From Streptosporangiaceae bacterium (lineage in GTDB: Bacteria; Actinomycetota; Actinomycetes; Streptosporangiales; Streptosporangiaceae): a DNA stretch of 49,933 bases. Under the pieces are notes generated by a model. That model saw nothing but the letters and a program-made list of their open reading frames with translations. It ran no database searches and had not been told where the DNA came from. The position numbers were made by a program, and so were the translations under genes. Shown here in pieces: positions 18,490 through 25,799 of the stretch. How positions within the stretch are numbered: the first letter of the stretch is position 1; every line of letters begins with the position of its first letter. Where the stretch lies: positions 1 to 49,933 of the forward strand of contig JASHOE010000070.1 of NCBI GenBank assembly GCA_030041275.1, written 5' to 3'.

Positions 18490-20192
18490 TCATCCAGCAG
18501 CTCCAGATCCAGCAGCGCATCGTCTGGCTGGGCGCGCATGGCGAGCGTGGTCAGCAAAGCGGCCAGCATCGCGGCAGCTCCGCAGAGCACGAATCCCAGC
18601 GCGTACGAGTGGCTGAGCGCGTCGAAGGCGACTTGCTTCAGTGGGTTGAACGGCACGACGTGGCCACCGGGCTGCGTCACAGTCGCCGGCACGGCGTTCG
18701 CTCCGAGCGGCCCTGACTCGACAGCGTGCACGGCGGCAGCAACGGCCGGCCGCTGAGCGACCGGGACATGCGTCGGCGACGCGATGAACGCCGACAGGTT
18801 GTTGCGCAGCGAAGGGCTCGCGGCGAGTTGCTGCCTGATGCTCGCTGCTGCCCGGCTCAGCGCGACTGCACCGATAACCGCCGGGCCCAGAGTGAAACCG
18901 AAGTCGCGCAGCATGTTCGTGGTGCCGCTCGCCATCCCGGCCAGGTGAGTGGGGGGCGTGCTCACCGCCACCGTGGAGAGCGCGGAGAGTGACATGGCGA
19001 AGCCCAGCCCGACCACGAGAAAGCCGGGGATGACCGGGACCAGGGACAGATCGGAGGCCGGGACCGTGGCAAGCCACCAGGCGCCGGCCGCCATCAGGAC
19101 CAGTCCGCCGGTCAGCGGCCACCGAGCGGTGTTCCGTCGCAACAGCCGGATGGTGATGGGCAGCTGAATCAGCGCCACGCCGTTCAGGCAGCCGAAAGCG
19201 ATCGCGGTCTTCAGCGGCGTGAAGCCCTGAATCGCCGATAGGCGGATGCTGGTCGCATAGGCGGTGCCGAGGAAGGCGAACATGCCGATGACGGTGACGA
19301 GAGACGCAACCGCGAAGTTCCTGTCGCGGAAGAAATCCAGGCGCAGCAGCGGCGCTTCGGATCTCCGTTCCGTGAAGATGAAGAGCATCAGGAAAACCGC
19401 GGCGACCGCGAATCCCATGAGTATGGGCATGCTGCGCCATCCGCTGGTCGGACCTTGTACCACGGAATACAGAAGCGCGAACAGCGCCACGGCGATCGTC
19501 ACCTGGCCTGGCCAGTCGAGCGACCGGCCCTCAGGTGAGGATGAGTTCGTGACCGCGGTGACCGACACGGCCGCGCTGATGAGGGCGAGGGTCATCACCA
19601 CGAGAAAGGCCCATCGCCAGCCGGCCAGGGGGTCCGCGCCGAAATGCAGCCGCGCGGCGAGCCCGCCGAGAACCGGTGAGGCGCAATTGCCGAGGGAGAG
19701 CGCCGCAGCCCAGATCGAAACCGCTCGGACGCGGCTCTGAGTGGTGTGCGTGCCCGCGGCGAGCATGGCGAGACTGGTCGGGAAAATAGCGGCAGCACCA
19801 AGTCCGGCGACCGCCTCACCGATATACAGCACCAGCAATCTGGTGTCGGTTGGGACCGTCGAGCCCGGGGTCAGCACCGCTACCACTTCACCGGTGGCGA
19901 GCACCAGCGCACCGGTGACCAGCAGGCGTTTGCGGCCGAACAGGTCGCCCATCACCCCGAAGCTCAGTTCCAGGATGCAGACGGGGATTAAGAATGCGTC
20001 CGAGATCCAGGTGAGCTGTGAAGAGCTGGTACCGAGGTCTTGCTGGAACAAGCCATTGAGCGCGGCCGGGATGGCGAGGGCCATCTGCGCGAGGATCACA
20101 CCGAGAACCGCGGCGATGAGCGTCCCGGTCCGTAGGACGTAAGGGCCCGCCGGTGCGCTTATCCCTTTTTTTGCTGTTGTGAGATCGGCCAT
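18486..20192 (-). CDS. MFS drug/metabolite exporter, DHA2-like
   Basis: A 568-residue integral membrane transporter with 12-14 predicted helices. The MFS motif A region appears as GVMGDLFGRKRLLVTGA after TM2, and a second-half loop carries RLLRRNTARWPLTGG. The helix count, length and long extracytoplasmic loop (around residues 470-520) fit the DHA2 (14-TM) proton antiporters that export drugs or metabolites. GGAG seven bases before ATG 20192 supports the start. The gene overlaps the downstream STAND gene by 4 nt. Two inverted repeats in its leader (20214-20229 and 20242-20268) suggest repression by an unidentified regulator. Confidence 0.85.
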   Translation of the reverse strand: MADLTTAKKGISAPAGPYVLRTGTLIAAVLGVILAQMALAIPAALNGLFQQDLGTSSSQLTWISDAFLIPVCILELSFGVMGDLFGRKRLLVTGALVLATGEVVAVLTPGSTVPTDTRLLVLYIGEAVAGLGAAAIFPTSLAMLAAGTHTTQSRVRAVSIWAAALSLGNCASPVLGGLAARLHFGADPLAGWRWAFLVVMTLALISAAVSVTAVTNSSSPEGRSLDWPGQVTIAVALFALLYSVVQGPTSGWRSMPILMGFAVAAVFLMLFIFTERRSEAPLLRLDFFRDRNFAVASLVTVIGMFAFLGTAYATSIRLSAIQGFTPLKTAIAFGCLNGVALIQLPITIRLLRRNTARWPLTGGLVLMAAGAWWLATVPASDLSLVPVIPGFLVVGLGFAMSLSALSTVAVSTPPTHLAGMASGTTNMLRDFGFTLGPAVIGAVALSRAAASIRQQLAASPSLRNNLSAFIASPTHVPVAQRPAVAAAVHAVESGPLGANAVPATVTQPGGHVVPFNPLKQVAFDALSHSYALGFVLCGAAAMLAALLTTLAMRAQPDDALLDLELLDE

Positions 20193-20213
20193 CCGGCGTC
20201 TCCAGGTCCAGAA

Positions 20214-20229
20214 TTCCGGTACACCGGAA
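20214..20229. promoter_or_regulatory. Inverted repeat in the MFS leader
   Basis: TTCCGGTACACCGGAA is a perfect 7-bp-arm palindrome around AC, 22 nt upstream of the MFS start codon. This is the size and position of a dimeric repressor operator. Confidence 0.55.
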
Positions 20230-20241
20230 GTAGCTTGATGC

Positions 20242-20268
20242 TGACACGTATCGGGACCCGATGTGTCA
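20242..20268. promoter_or_regulatory. Nested palindrome between MFS and Rieske genes
   Basis: The core ATCGGG-A-CCCGAT (20250-20262) is flanked by TGACAC (20242-20247) and GTGTCA (20263-20268), which are themselves complementary. It lies 50 nt upstream of the MFS start and 126 nt before the Rieske gene, so it could serve either. Confidence 0.5.
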
Positions 20269-20385
20269 TTATCGGCCTGATTCACCGTGTAAAGGCCTGA
20301 AAGTGATAGTGCACGGGAGCCGGAGTTCATGCGGCGATGCGATGGCGAACCGCGTGCTAGACAGCCTTCGGGCCGCGACCTAGAG

Positions 20386-20405
20386 TTGACTGTATGATCA
20401 GTCAA
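20386..20405. promoter_or_regulatory. Regulon palindrome over the Rieske start codon
   Basis: TTGACTG-TATGAT-CAGTCAA has perfect 7-bp arms and matches 17 of 20 positions of the sites at 25751 and 29556. The ATG (20394-20396) lies in the spacer, so a bound repressor would block transcription initiation or elongation at the gene start. Confidence 0.6.
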
Positions 20406-21587
20406 ACCCGAGCGACGCACCCGCCGCTCGACCCAGCGGGCATCGCTGATGCGCTCCGACCATTCGGCGAAAGCCGCATGCTGCCACCGGCGGCGTACAC
20501 CGATCCGGCGGTGTTCGGGTGGGAACGACAGCGCTTCTTTGGCGGCGGCTGGGCCTGCGTGGGGCTGGCGTCCGACCTCGCGGCTCCTGGTGACCAGCGC
20601 GCGGTATCGATTGGTGTCGGCAGCGTGCTGCTGAGTCGAGACCACGACGGCACGCTGCACGCGTTTGCCAACTACTGCCGGCATCGCGGCCACGAACTGC
20701 TGCCGTGTGGCGAATCAGCCCAGCGGCCCGCGATCGTCTGCCCTTACCACTCCTGGACCTACGGCCTCGCCGGAGAGCTCCGCGCCGCCAAGGGCTTCAA
20801 GGGCACGGCCGGTTTCGACGAGACCCGGTGGGGACTGGTCGAGCTGCCCGTCACCGAGTGGCACGGGCTGATCTTCGTAGACAACTCGGGCAGCGCCGAG
20901 CCGATGGAGTCCGCCTTGGCGGACCTGGCCGATCTGGTCGCACCCTACGAGCCTGAACGCCTCGTCATCGCCGGCCGGCACTCCTACGACGCGGCCGCGA
21001 ACTGGAAGATCCTGACCGAGAACTATCACGAGTGCTACCACTGTCCGGTAATCCACCCCGAGCTCTGCCGGATCAGCCCGCCGAACAGCGGCGAGAACTA
21101 TCACACGGCAGGGCCATGGCTCGGCGGCTGGATGCAACTGCGGGACGGCATGGACACCATGTCACTCGACGGCGCCAGCTTTGGCGTCCCGCTCCGCGGC
21201 CTGGACGCCGCCAGCCGCCGCATCGTGATCTACGTCAGCATCTTCCCCAACGTGCTGCTCAGCCTCCACCCCGACTACGTGATGACACACGTGCTCACAC
21301 CCGTCGCGGTCGGCCGCACGCTGATCGAGTGCACCTGGGCGTTTGCCCCCGAGTCGCTCGCGCAGCCCGGCTTCGACCCTGGCTACGCGATCGAGTTCTG
21401 GGACATCACCAACCGGCAGGACTGGAGCGCGTGCGAGTCGGTGCATCGCGGACTGACGTCGAGGCACGCCAGGCCGGGCCCGCTGTCGCCGGACGAGGAT
21501 GCGGTCTACATGTTCGTCAACCAGGTCGCGCGCGGGTACACCGGCGACTCGGTCTGGAAAGCCTCGATCAGGTCGGGAACGAGCTGA
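20394..21587 (+). CDS. Rieske non-haem iron oxygenase, alpha subunit (quaternary-amine type)
   Basis: A 397-residue oxygenase component. The [2Fe-2S] ligands are C95, H97, C116 and H119 (CRHRGH ... CPYHSWTY). The catalytic iron ligands are H216 and H221, with the probable Asp in NRQDWSACESVHRG. The residue that bridges Rieske and iron centres is Asp in most relatives but here Glu213 (ENYHECYHCPVIH). Glu at this position is known in carnitine oxygenase CntA and relatives acting on betaine-like substrates. No reductase partner is encoded in the window. It is divergent from the MFS gene, and its start codon lies inside a regulon palindrome. N-demethylation or C-N cleavage of a quaternary amine is inferred; the substrate is unknown. 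Confidence 0.85.
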   Translation: MISQTRATHPPLDPAGIADALRPFGESRMLPPAAYTDPAVFGWERQRFFGGGWACVGLASDLAAPGDQRAVSIGVGSVLLSRDHDGTLHAFANYCRHRGHELLPCGESAQRPAIVCPYHSWTYGLAGELRAAKGFKGTAGFDETRWGLVELPVTEWHGLIFVDNSGSAEPMESALADLADLVAPYEPERLVIAGRHSYDAAANWKILTENYHECYHCPVIHPELCRISPPNSGENYHTAGPWLGGWMQLRDGMDTMSLDGASFGVPLRGLDAASRRIVIYVSIFPNVLLSLHPDYVMTHVLTPVAVGRTLIECTWAFAPESLAQPGFDPGYAIEFWDITNRQDWSACESVHRGLTSRHARPGPLSPDEDAVYMFVNQVARGYTGDSVWKASIRSGTS

Positions 21588-21621
21588 GTTGGCCACGATG
21601 CCGTGCGCAAAGCCGCGGTCG

Positions 21622-22113
21622 TCACTCTCCGCCAGGGACGACCACGACGGTTCGCATTGGGTCGTAGATGATGGGAGGTTTGCCCGGCTCCTCGACCACC
21701 AGCGAACCTGTCATCAGCATCACCTGGCGGTTCTGGATGGTATCGACGTCTCCCGGCCGGGCCGGCCGAGCGCTGATACTGCTGCCGGGGGCCACGGTCA
21801 CGTGCCTCACGGGGATTTCCTCGGTGACGAACCACCCAACTCCCCGTCTGGACTTGATCGCCCCGGCGTCCTTGAGCAGCCGGTACGCCCTGCCCACGGT
21901 CTCCCGGCTCAGGCTGTGCCGCTCCGCGAAGGTCGGCTCGGACGGCATCAGCGAGCCGGCCGGGAGATTCCAGTGTGCAATCCGAAATCTGATGTGCCTG
22001 GCCAGCTGCACGAATAGCGGTATCGGCGCGTCGGGGTAGAGCACGAGGTCGGCGCCTATCCACAGAGTATGCGTTTCATCACGCTCGGTCACGGAGGACC
22101 CTTTCCCGGTCAC
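21622..22113 (-). CDS. GntR-family transcriptional regulator, short form
   Basis: A 163-residue protein with an N-terminal winged helix-turn-helix (PIPLFVQLARHIRFRI ... LPSEPTFAERHSLSRETVGRAYRLLKDAG) typical of GntR. The C-terminal region is only about 70 residues, too short for a UTRA or FCD effector domain. It could contain a small dimerisation or ligand patch, as in the YtrA group. GTG 22113 is used here; GTG 22092, with AAAGGG upstream, is also plausible. It is convergent with the Rieske gene. Two direct repeats immediately upstream (22115-22157) could be autoregulatory operators. Confidence 0.8.
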   Translation of the reverse strand: MTGKGSSVTERDETHTLWIGADLVLYPDAPIPLFVQLARHIRFRIAHWNLPAGSLMPSEPTFAERHSLSRETVGRAYRLLKDAGAIKSRRGVGWFVTEEIPVRHVTVAPGSSISARPARPGDVDTIQNRQVMLMTGSLVVEEPGKPPIIYDPMRTVVVVPGGE

Positions 22114-22114
22114 G

Positions 22115-22157
22115 TTGCCTGCCTAACCAGTCAACATCTTGCCCGGCTAAGCAGTCA
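22115..22157. promoter_or_regulatory. Pair of 19-nt direct repeats upstream of the GntR gene
   Basis: TTGCCTGCCTAACCAGTCA (22115-22133) and TTGCCCGGCTAAGCAGTCA (22139-22157) match at 16 of 19 positions and start 24 nt apart. They abut the GntR start. Each ends in CAGTCA, like half of the TetR-regulon palindrome, but no second half follows. Confidence 0.5.
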
Positions 22158-22370
22158 GGGGGGTAAACTAACAACTGCGAAGAACGTCCATATATACGAA
22201 GTGCGCGTGATTCACCCTATCGAGTGCTTCACCACCGAGGAGGTAACGGGCCGTGTGGAGTCGTCTGAAGAATCCGTCGGCGCTACCCGATGCGTCGTTG
22301 CAGCCTCTCTCTCGACGTGCCCAGCTTGCACGCGGCCGCTTAGCTGTCAGCCGAATCAGAGCTTTCGCAC

Positions 22371-22652
22371 ATGGCACACGCAGCACCCGACGGGGCCGCC
22401 AAGACTAACCGGCGCGTAGGCGCCCGGTTCATTCTCGCCCTCGGCGGCTTCGCAGCCGTGATGTTCTTCTTCATCGCCACGACGTCGCGCTCGCCGACAC
22501 AGGTGCACGACCAGCAACCCGCGTTGCAGCTGCAGATGCGGCAATGCCGCGCGTCGGTCAATGCGAGGAACCTCGGCGAGACGTCAGCCTGCACGCAGAT
22601 CAAGGACCTCGCTGCGCGCGTGCGGGCCATCTCGTCTGGACTCGGCGGATGA
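22371..22652 (+). CDS. Small single-pass membrane protein, hypothetical
   Basis: A 93-residue product. Residues 1-17 are polar with basic NRRVGAR, then one TM helix follows (about 20-40, FILALGGFAAVMFFFIATT), then a hydrophilic outside segment with two Cys (MRQCRASVN and TSACTQIKD) that could pair. The composition is coding-like and the gene is closed by the strong terminators at 22697-22777. No family is recognised. The ribosome-binding site before ATG 22371 is weak. Confidence 0.5.
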   Translation: MAHAAPDGAAKTNRRVGARFILALGGFAAVMFFFIATTSRSPTQVHDQQPALQLQMRQCRASVNARNLGETSACTQIKDLAARVRAISSGLGG

Positions 22653-22696
22653 GCGGCACGCAGCCGGGACCAGTGCGAGGGGTTCCGGTCACGCGA

Positions 22697-22730
22697 GGGC
22701 TCCACGGCTAGGAGGGGAGCCGTGGAGCCC
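22697..22730. terminator. Hairpin terminator 1
   Basis: A perfect 13-bp stem (GGGCTCCACGGCT at 22697-22709 with its complement at 22718-22730) around an 8-nt loop. It stands directly before a second, larger hairpin. Confidence 0.65.
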
Positions 22731-22734
22731 GACA

Positions 22735-22777
22735 AAGAAATAGCCCGGCCGCCTGCCAAGCGGCCGGGCTATTTCTT
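22735..22777. terminator. Bidirectional terminator 2
   Basis: An 18-bp perfect stem (22735-22752 with 22760-22777) around a 7-nt loop, with an A-rich left base (AAGAAAT) and T-rich right base (ATTTCTT), so it can terminate on either strand. It separates the small membrane gene from the glutathione peroxidase gene. Confidence 0.85.
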
Positions 22778-22863
22778 GTCCGGCATATCCGTGCCGCAAC
22801 TAGCGTTACCGCAGTGCCGCGCGCACCGCGCGCAGCCGTTCCCGAGTGTGAGGACCTTCGATC

Positions 22864-23361
22864 GTGACTCTGCGCGATATTCCCGTGAACACCCTCACCG
22901 GCGAGCCGTCCTCGCTGGCCGACGCGGATCTGGCCGGCAAGACGCTGCTCGTCGTCAACGTCGCTTCCAAGTGCGGCCTGACCCCGCAGTACGCCGGGCT
23001 GGAGGCCCTGCACGAGCGCTTCGCAGACAGTGGCTTCGCGGTGGTCGGTTTCCCGTGCAACCAGTTCGGCGGACAGGAGCCAGGTTCCCCCGAGGAGATC
23101 GCGCAGTTCTGCTCGACGACCTACGGGGTGAGCTTTCCCATGTTCGAGAAGATCGAGGTCAACGGCGCGGGCCGGCATCCGATCTACACCGAGCTGACTG
23201 CCGTGGCAGATGCGGGGGGCGAGGCCGGCGACGTGCAGTGGAACTTCGAGAAGTTCCTGGTGAGCCCAGACGGCGCCGTGCTTGGCCGGTTCCGCCCGAT
23301 GACCACGCCCGAGGACGCCGAGCTGGTCGCCGCCATCGAGGCGAGCCTACCCGCTGGCTGA
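22864..23361 (+). CDS. Glutathione peroxidase family (thiol peroxidase)
   Basis: A 165-residue thioredoxin-fold peroxidase. Active Cys is in NVASKCGLTPQY (about residue 37), Gln in GFPCNQFGGQEPGS, and Trp/Asn in QWNFEKFLV, forming the Cys-Gln-Trp catalytic set. The second Cys in GFPCNQF is the conserved one. As actinobacteria lack glutathione as main thiol, bacterial Cys-type members usually use thioredoxin. GTG 22864 is supported by GAGGA about 12 nt upstream. The 3' end runs into a 19-nt tandem repeat. Confidence 0.92.
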   Translation: MTLRDIPVNTLTGEPSSLADADLAGKTLLVVNVASKCGLTPQYAGLEALHERFADSGFAVVGFPCNQFGGQEPGSPEEIAQFCSTTYGVSFPMFEKIEVNGAGRHPIYTELTAVADAGGEAGDVQWNFEKFLVSPDGAVLGRFRPMTTPEDAELVAAIEASLPAG

Positions 23362-23407
23362 CACGCGGCCCGCTGGCTGACACGCGGCCCGCCGGCTGAC
23401 ACGCTGG
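23351..23407. repeat. 19-nt tandem repeat, three copies
   Basis: CCGCTGGCTGACACGCGGC occurs at 23351-23369 and exactly again at 23370-23388. A third copy with three changes is at 23389-23407. The stop codon of the peroxidase gene lies in the first copy, and the array ends 12 nt before the thioesterase start. Confidence 0.8.
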
Positions 23408-23419
23408 CAGACTGGGCGC

Positions 23420-23818
23420 ATGGCAGCTGACCCGGACGAGCTTGTCGCCCTCTTGCCGTTCGCCGCGGATCTCGGGATCCGGCTCGAGCAGGCGAGCACG
23501 GACCGGGTCGTCGCGGTGCTGCCGTGGGCGGCGCGGTTGTGCACGGCTGGCGGAATCCTGCACGGCGGTGCGCTCATGGCGCTCGCAGACAGCGCCGGTG
23601 CCCTCGTCGCCTATCTCGGCCTGCCCGATGGTGCGTCGACCGCCACGCTTACCTCGACGACGCAACTGTTCCGGCCCGTCTCGGCCGGTGAGGTGCGCGC
23701 GGTCGCCGTTCCGCTGCACCGCGGCCGCACGGCGGTCACCGTGCAGACAACGCTTTACGGCCCGGGCGACAAACTCGTTGCGCAGACCACTCAGATCCAG
23801 GTGATCCGGTCCGGTTGA
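23420..23818 (+). CDS. Hotdog-fold thioesterase (PaaI-like)
   Basis: A 132-residue single-domain hotdog protein that probably hydrolyses acyl- or aroyl-CoA thioesters. The family motif GGILHGGALMALADSAGA (residues about 44-61) holds the HGG turn and the Asp that acts in catalysis. STTQLFRPVSAGEVRA and the C-terminal TTQIQVI strand complete the fold. It follows the peroxidase on the same strand after the short repeat. The acyl-CoA dehydrogenase on the other strand converges on it with a 5-nt gap. Confidence 0.85.
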   Translation: MAADPDELVALLPFAADLGIRLEQASTDRVVAVLPWAARLCTAGGILHGGALMALADSAGALVAYLGLPDGASTATLTSTTQLFRPVSAGEVRAVAVPLHRGRTAVTVQTTLYGPGDKLVAQTTQIQVIRSG

Positions 23819-23823
23819 GTCGC

Positions 23824-24990
23824 TCAGATGAGAGCTCTGGGACCGCGCTTGACGAGCTGGTCCGCGATGATGGTGCGCTGCACCTCGCTGGTGCCCTCCC
23901 AGATTCGCTCCACGCGCAGCTCGCGGAATAGCCGCTCCGCCACGTTCTCCCGCATGTATCCGCGGCCGCCGAAGATCTGCACGGCGCGATCGGCTACCCG
24001 GCCCGCCATCTCAGACGCATACAGCTTGGCCATCGAGCACTGCGCGTGCTGCACCTTGAGATCCGCTCCGGCGTCGATGCCACGGGCCGTCTCGTAGACC
24101 AGGGACCTGGCCGCAAACAACTCGGTGAGGCTGTCGCTCAGCATGCCCTGGATGAGGCCGAAGCCGGCGATCGGCTTGCCACGCACCTCCCGGTCGCGAG
24201 CGAACGTAGTCATCTCCTCGACCAGCCGCTGCGCGCCGCCAAGGCAGCGGGCCGCGACCATGAGCCGCTCGAACCGGAACCATTCGTACGCGAACCCCAT
24301 GCCGTCGCCTTCCGTGCCAACGAGGTTCCTCGCGGGCACCGCGACGTCCGCGAAGGAGACGATCGGGTGTTCATGGCTGATGGTGTGGGCGTAGGCGGGC
24401 GTCCGGACCACCGTGACGCCGGGGCTCGGCAGGTCGACCAGGAACATGGCGTGCTCGCCGTCGTGCTCACCACCGACGAGCTTGGCCTGGAAGAACGCGT
24501 AGTCGGCGGAGTTGAACGAGGTGACGTGCCATTTCTCCCCGTTGAGGAGATAGCCGTCGCCGTCTCGGCGCGCCGTTGCGACGATGCCGTCGACGTCCGA
24601 TCCGGCGCCCTCCTCGGTGATCGCGTAACACTCCTCACGATCCCCGCGCACCGTCGGCAGCACGAAGCGCTCGAGCTGGTACTGCGTCGCGACCGGCGGC
24701 AGCCAGGACGGGGGAGTGGCGGCCACCCAGGCGAGTGCGTTGGTCACGCGGCCGACCTGCTCCTGCACCAGGACCTGCTGCAGGGAGCTACAGCCCTGGC
24801 CGCCAAGCTCGGTGGGCATGTTGGTGGCGAACAAGCCGAGTTCGATGGCGCGCGCCTTGTGCCCGGCGACCACTGCCTTTGGCAACTCCCCGCCGGCGAG
24901 CTCCGCCGCCACCTCATGAGGTATCAGCTCGTCAGCGAAGGCCCGGGCGCGCGCCTGAATGTCCAGATCTGCCGCCGACAATCCGTACAT
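23824..24990 (-). CDS. Acyl-CoA dehydrogenase
   Basis: A 388-residue flavoenzyme introducing a 2,3-double bond into an acyl-CoA. The ACAD signatures are AITEEGAGSDVDG (FAD contact), NGEKWHVTS, FGGRGYMRENVAERLFRELRV and WEGTSEVQRTIIA; the Glu in WEGTSE is the usual catalytic base position of many members. Start ATG 24990 lies about 25 nt downstream of the regulon palindrome at 25013-25032, so the gene is probably controlled by the nearby TetR protein. The position suggests it acts on a CoA-linked intermediate of the same catabolic island. Confidence 0.9.
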   Translation of the reverse strand: MYGLSAADLDIQARARAFADELIPHEVAAELAGGELPKAVVAGHKARAIELGLFATNMPTELGGQGCSSLQQVLVQEQVGRVTNALAWVAATPPSWLPPVATQYQLERFVLPTVRGDREECYAITEEGAGSDVDGIVATARRDGDGYLLNGEKWHVTSFNSADYAFFQAKLVGGEHDGEHAMFLVDLPSPGVTVVRTPAYAHTISHEHPIVSFADVAVPARNLVGTEGDGMGFAYEWFRFERLMVAARCLGGAQRLVEEMTTFARDREVRGKPIAGFGLIQGMLSDSLTELFAARSLVYETARGIDAGADLKVQHAQCSMAKLYASEMAGRVADRAVQIFGGRGYMRENVAERLFRELRVERIWEGTSEVQRTIIADQLVKRGPRALI

Positions 24991-25012
24991 CGCGCTGCTC
25001 CCGGTCGCGTTC

Positions 25013-25032
25013 CTGACTGAATGTTCAGTCTA
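25013..25032. promoter_or_regulatory. Regulon palindrome, acyl-CoA dehydrogenase promoter
   Basis: CTGACTG-AATGTT-CAGTCTA differs by one base from the copy at 25751-25770. The shared stretch continues to GAGGAT (25014-25041 versus 25752-25779, 26 of 28 identical). Confidence 0.75.
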
Positions 25033-25203
25033 GTCGAGGATACCGCGCTCAGTAGTCGAGGGTTTCATCGTTTGCCAGCCTCTCCGATGGGGTACACGGC
25101 GAGTTGATCTGCGGGACCCGACGTGCCGGCCGGGTTGCTCTCCGGCTTGCTGGGATGCACGACCGGGGGTCTGCAGCACCATCGGGGGAAGGTGATAACG
25201 CAG

Positions 25204-25332
25204 ATGCGTTTCCTCAGGCCCGTCGTGGCACTCGCCGCCATCTGCGCGACCATGCTCACGATGAGGATGATGCGATCTCGGAAGGCGGCGCGCGGCATGG
25301 GCAAACGCCGCGGTCGGCGGCGGGCTCGCTAG
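25204..25332 (+). CDS. Possible 42-residue membrane peptide with basic tail
   Basis: ATG 25204 lies 10-15 nt after GGGGGAAGG. The peptide has a hydrophobic segment (LRPVVALAAICATMLTM) followed by an extremely basic tail (KRRGRRRAR at the end). The stop falls at the start of the hairpin stack 25328-25403. Such a layout fits a small membrane-anchored cationic peptide, but a chance open frame cannot be excluded. No family is recognised. Confidence 0.35.
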   Translation: MRFLRPVVALAAICATMLTMRMMRSRKAARGMGKRRGRRRAR

Positions 25333-25403
25333 CCAATCGCTAGCAGGACTCGCACGCAGCGAGTCATGGGACGACGGTCGCCTTACGCGGCCGTCGTCTC
25401 ATG
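25328..25403. terminator. Stack of three hairpins
   Basis: GCTAGC at 25328-25333 pairs with 25339-25344. GACTCGC (25347-25353) pairs with GCGAGTC (25359-25365). CATGGGACGACGG (25365-25377) pairs with 25391-25403, 13 bp including one G-U. The last is the strongest. The stack may end transcription from the small peptide gene. Confidence 0.5.
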
Positions 25404-25750
25404 TTGCCAGGGCGCGCGTGCTGGAGCGGCGCCAGGTGTGAGTTCACCGGACTCGGGTAACCGTCAGCCCTATGAGGGAGCCAGAGACGAGGATTGCTGC
25501 CGGGATCCGGCGGTGGCGCCGTAGTAGACGCATGAAACGTCGAGCGGGCATCAGGACCTGGACCAGGCCGTTGGGCGGGTCTGGCCTACCAGCCGAGGCC
25601 GAAGAGTGGGTTATGCAGATCGAGGACCATCTTCGCCTGGTGGAGACCGGCATCAGCGACCGCTGAGCCATGGCTCGGGACCACGCCGCAGGCGCCTGAC
25701 GACGGGCGGGCACGCGCCCGCGACCACGCCGTAGGCACCTGACGGCATGC

Positions 25751-25770
25751 TTGACTGAATGTTCAGTCTA
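25751..25770. promoter_or_regulatory. Regulon palindrome, FAD oxidase promoter
   Basis: TTGACTG-AATGTT-CAGTCTA lies 30 nt before the start at 25800. It is the exact reverse complement of the site at 29556-29575. Confidence 0.8.
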
Positions 25771-25799
25771 GGTGAGGATGAGCCGGTGGGTGATGGCCG

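Larger units (their letters stand above)
25033..25750. other. Intergenic interval with hairpins and doubtful small genes
   Basis: About 720 nt between two operator sites without an established gene. It contains a possible 42-residue membrane peptide (25204-25332), three adjacent hairpins (25328-25403) and a doubtful 64-residue reading frame at 25472-25666. The last includes EAEEWVMQIEDHLRLVETG but has no ribosome-binding site and many rare Arg codons, so it is not called as a gene. Confidence 0.45.

Noticed and set aside
25472..25666. 64-codon gene in the 25-kb intergenic interval
   Set aside because: There is no ribosome-binding site, rare Arg codons are frequent, and no recognisable motif is present. 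It is kept only as a remark in the interval entry.
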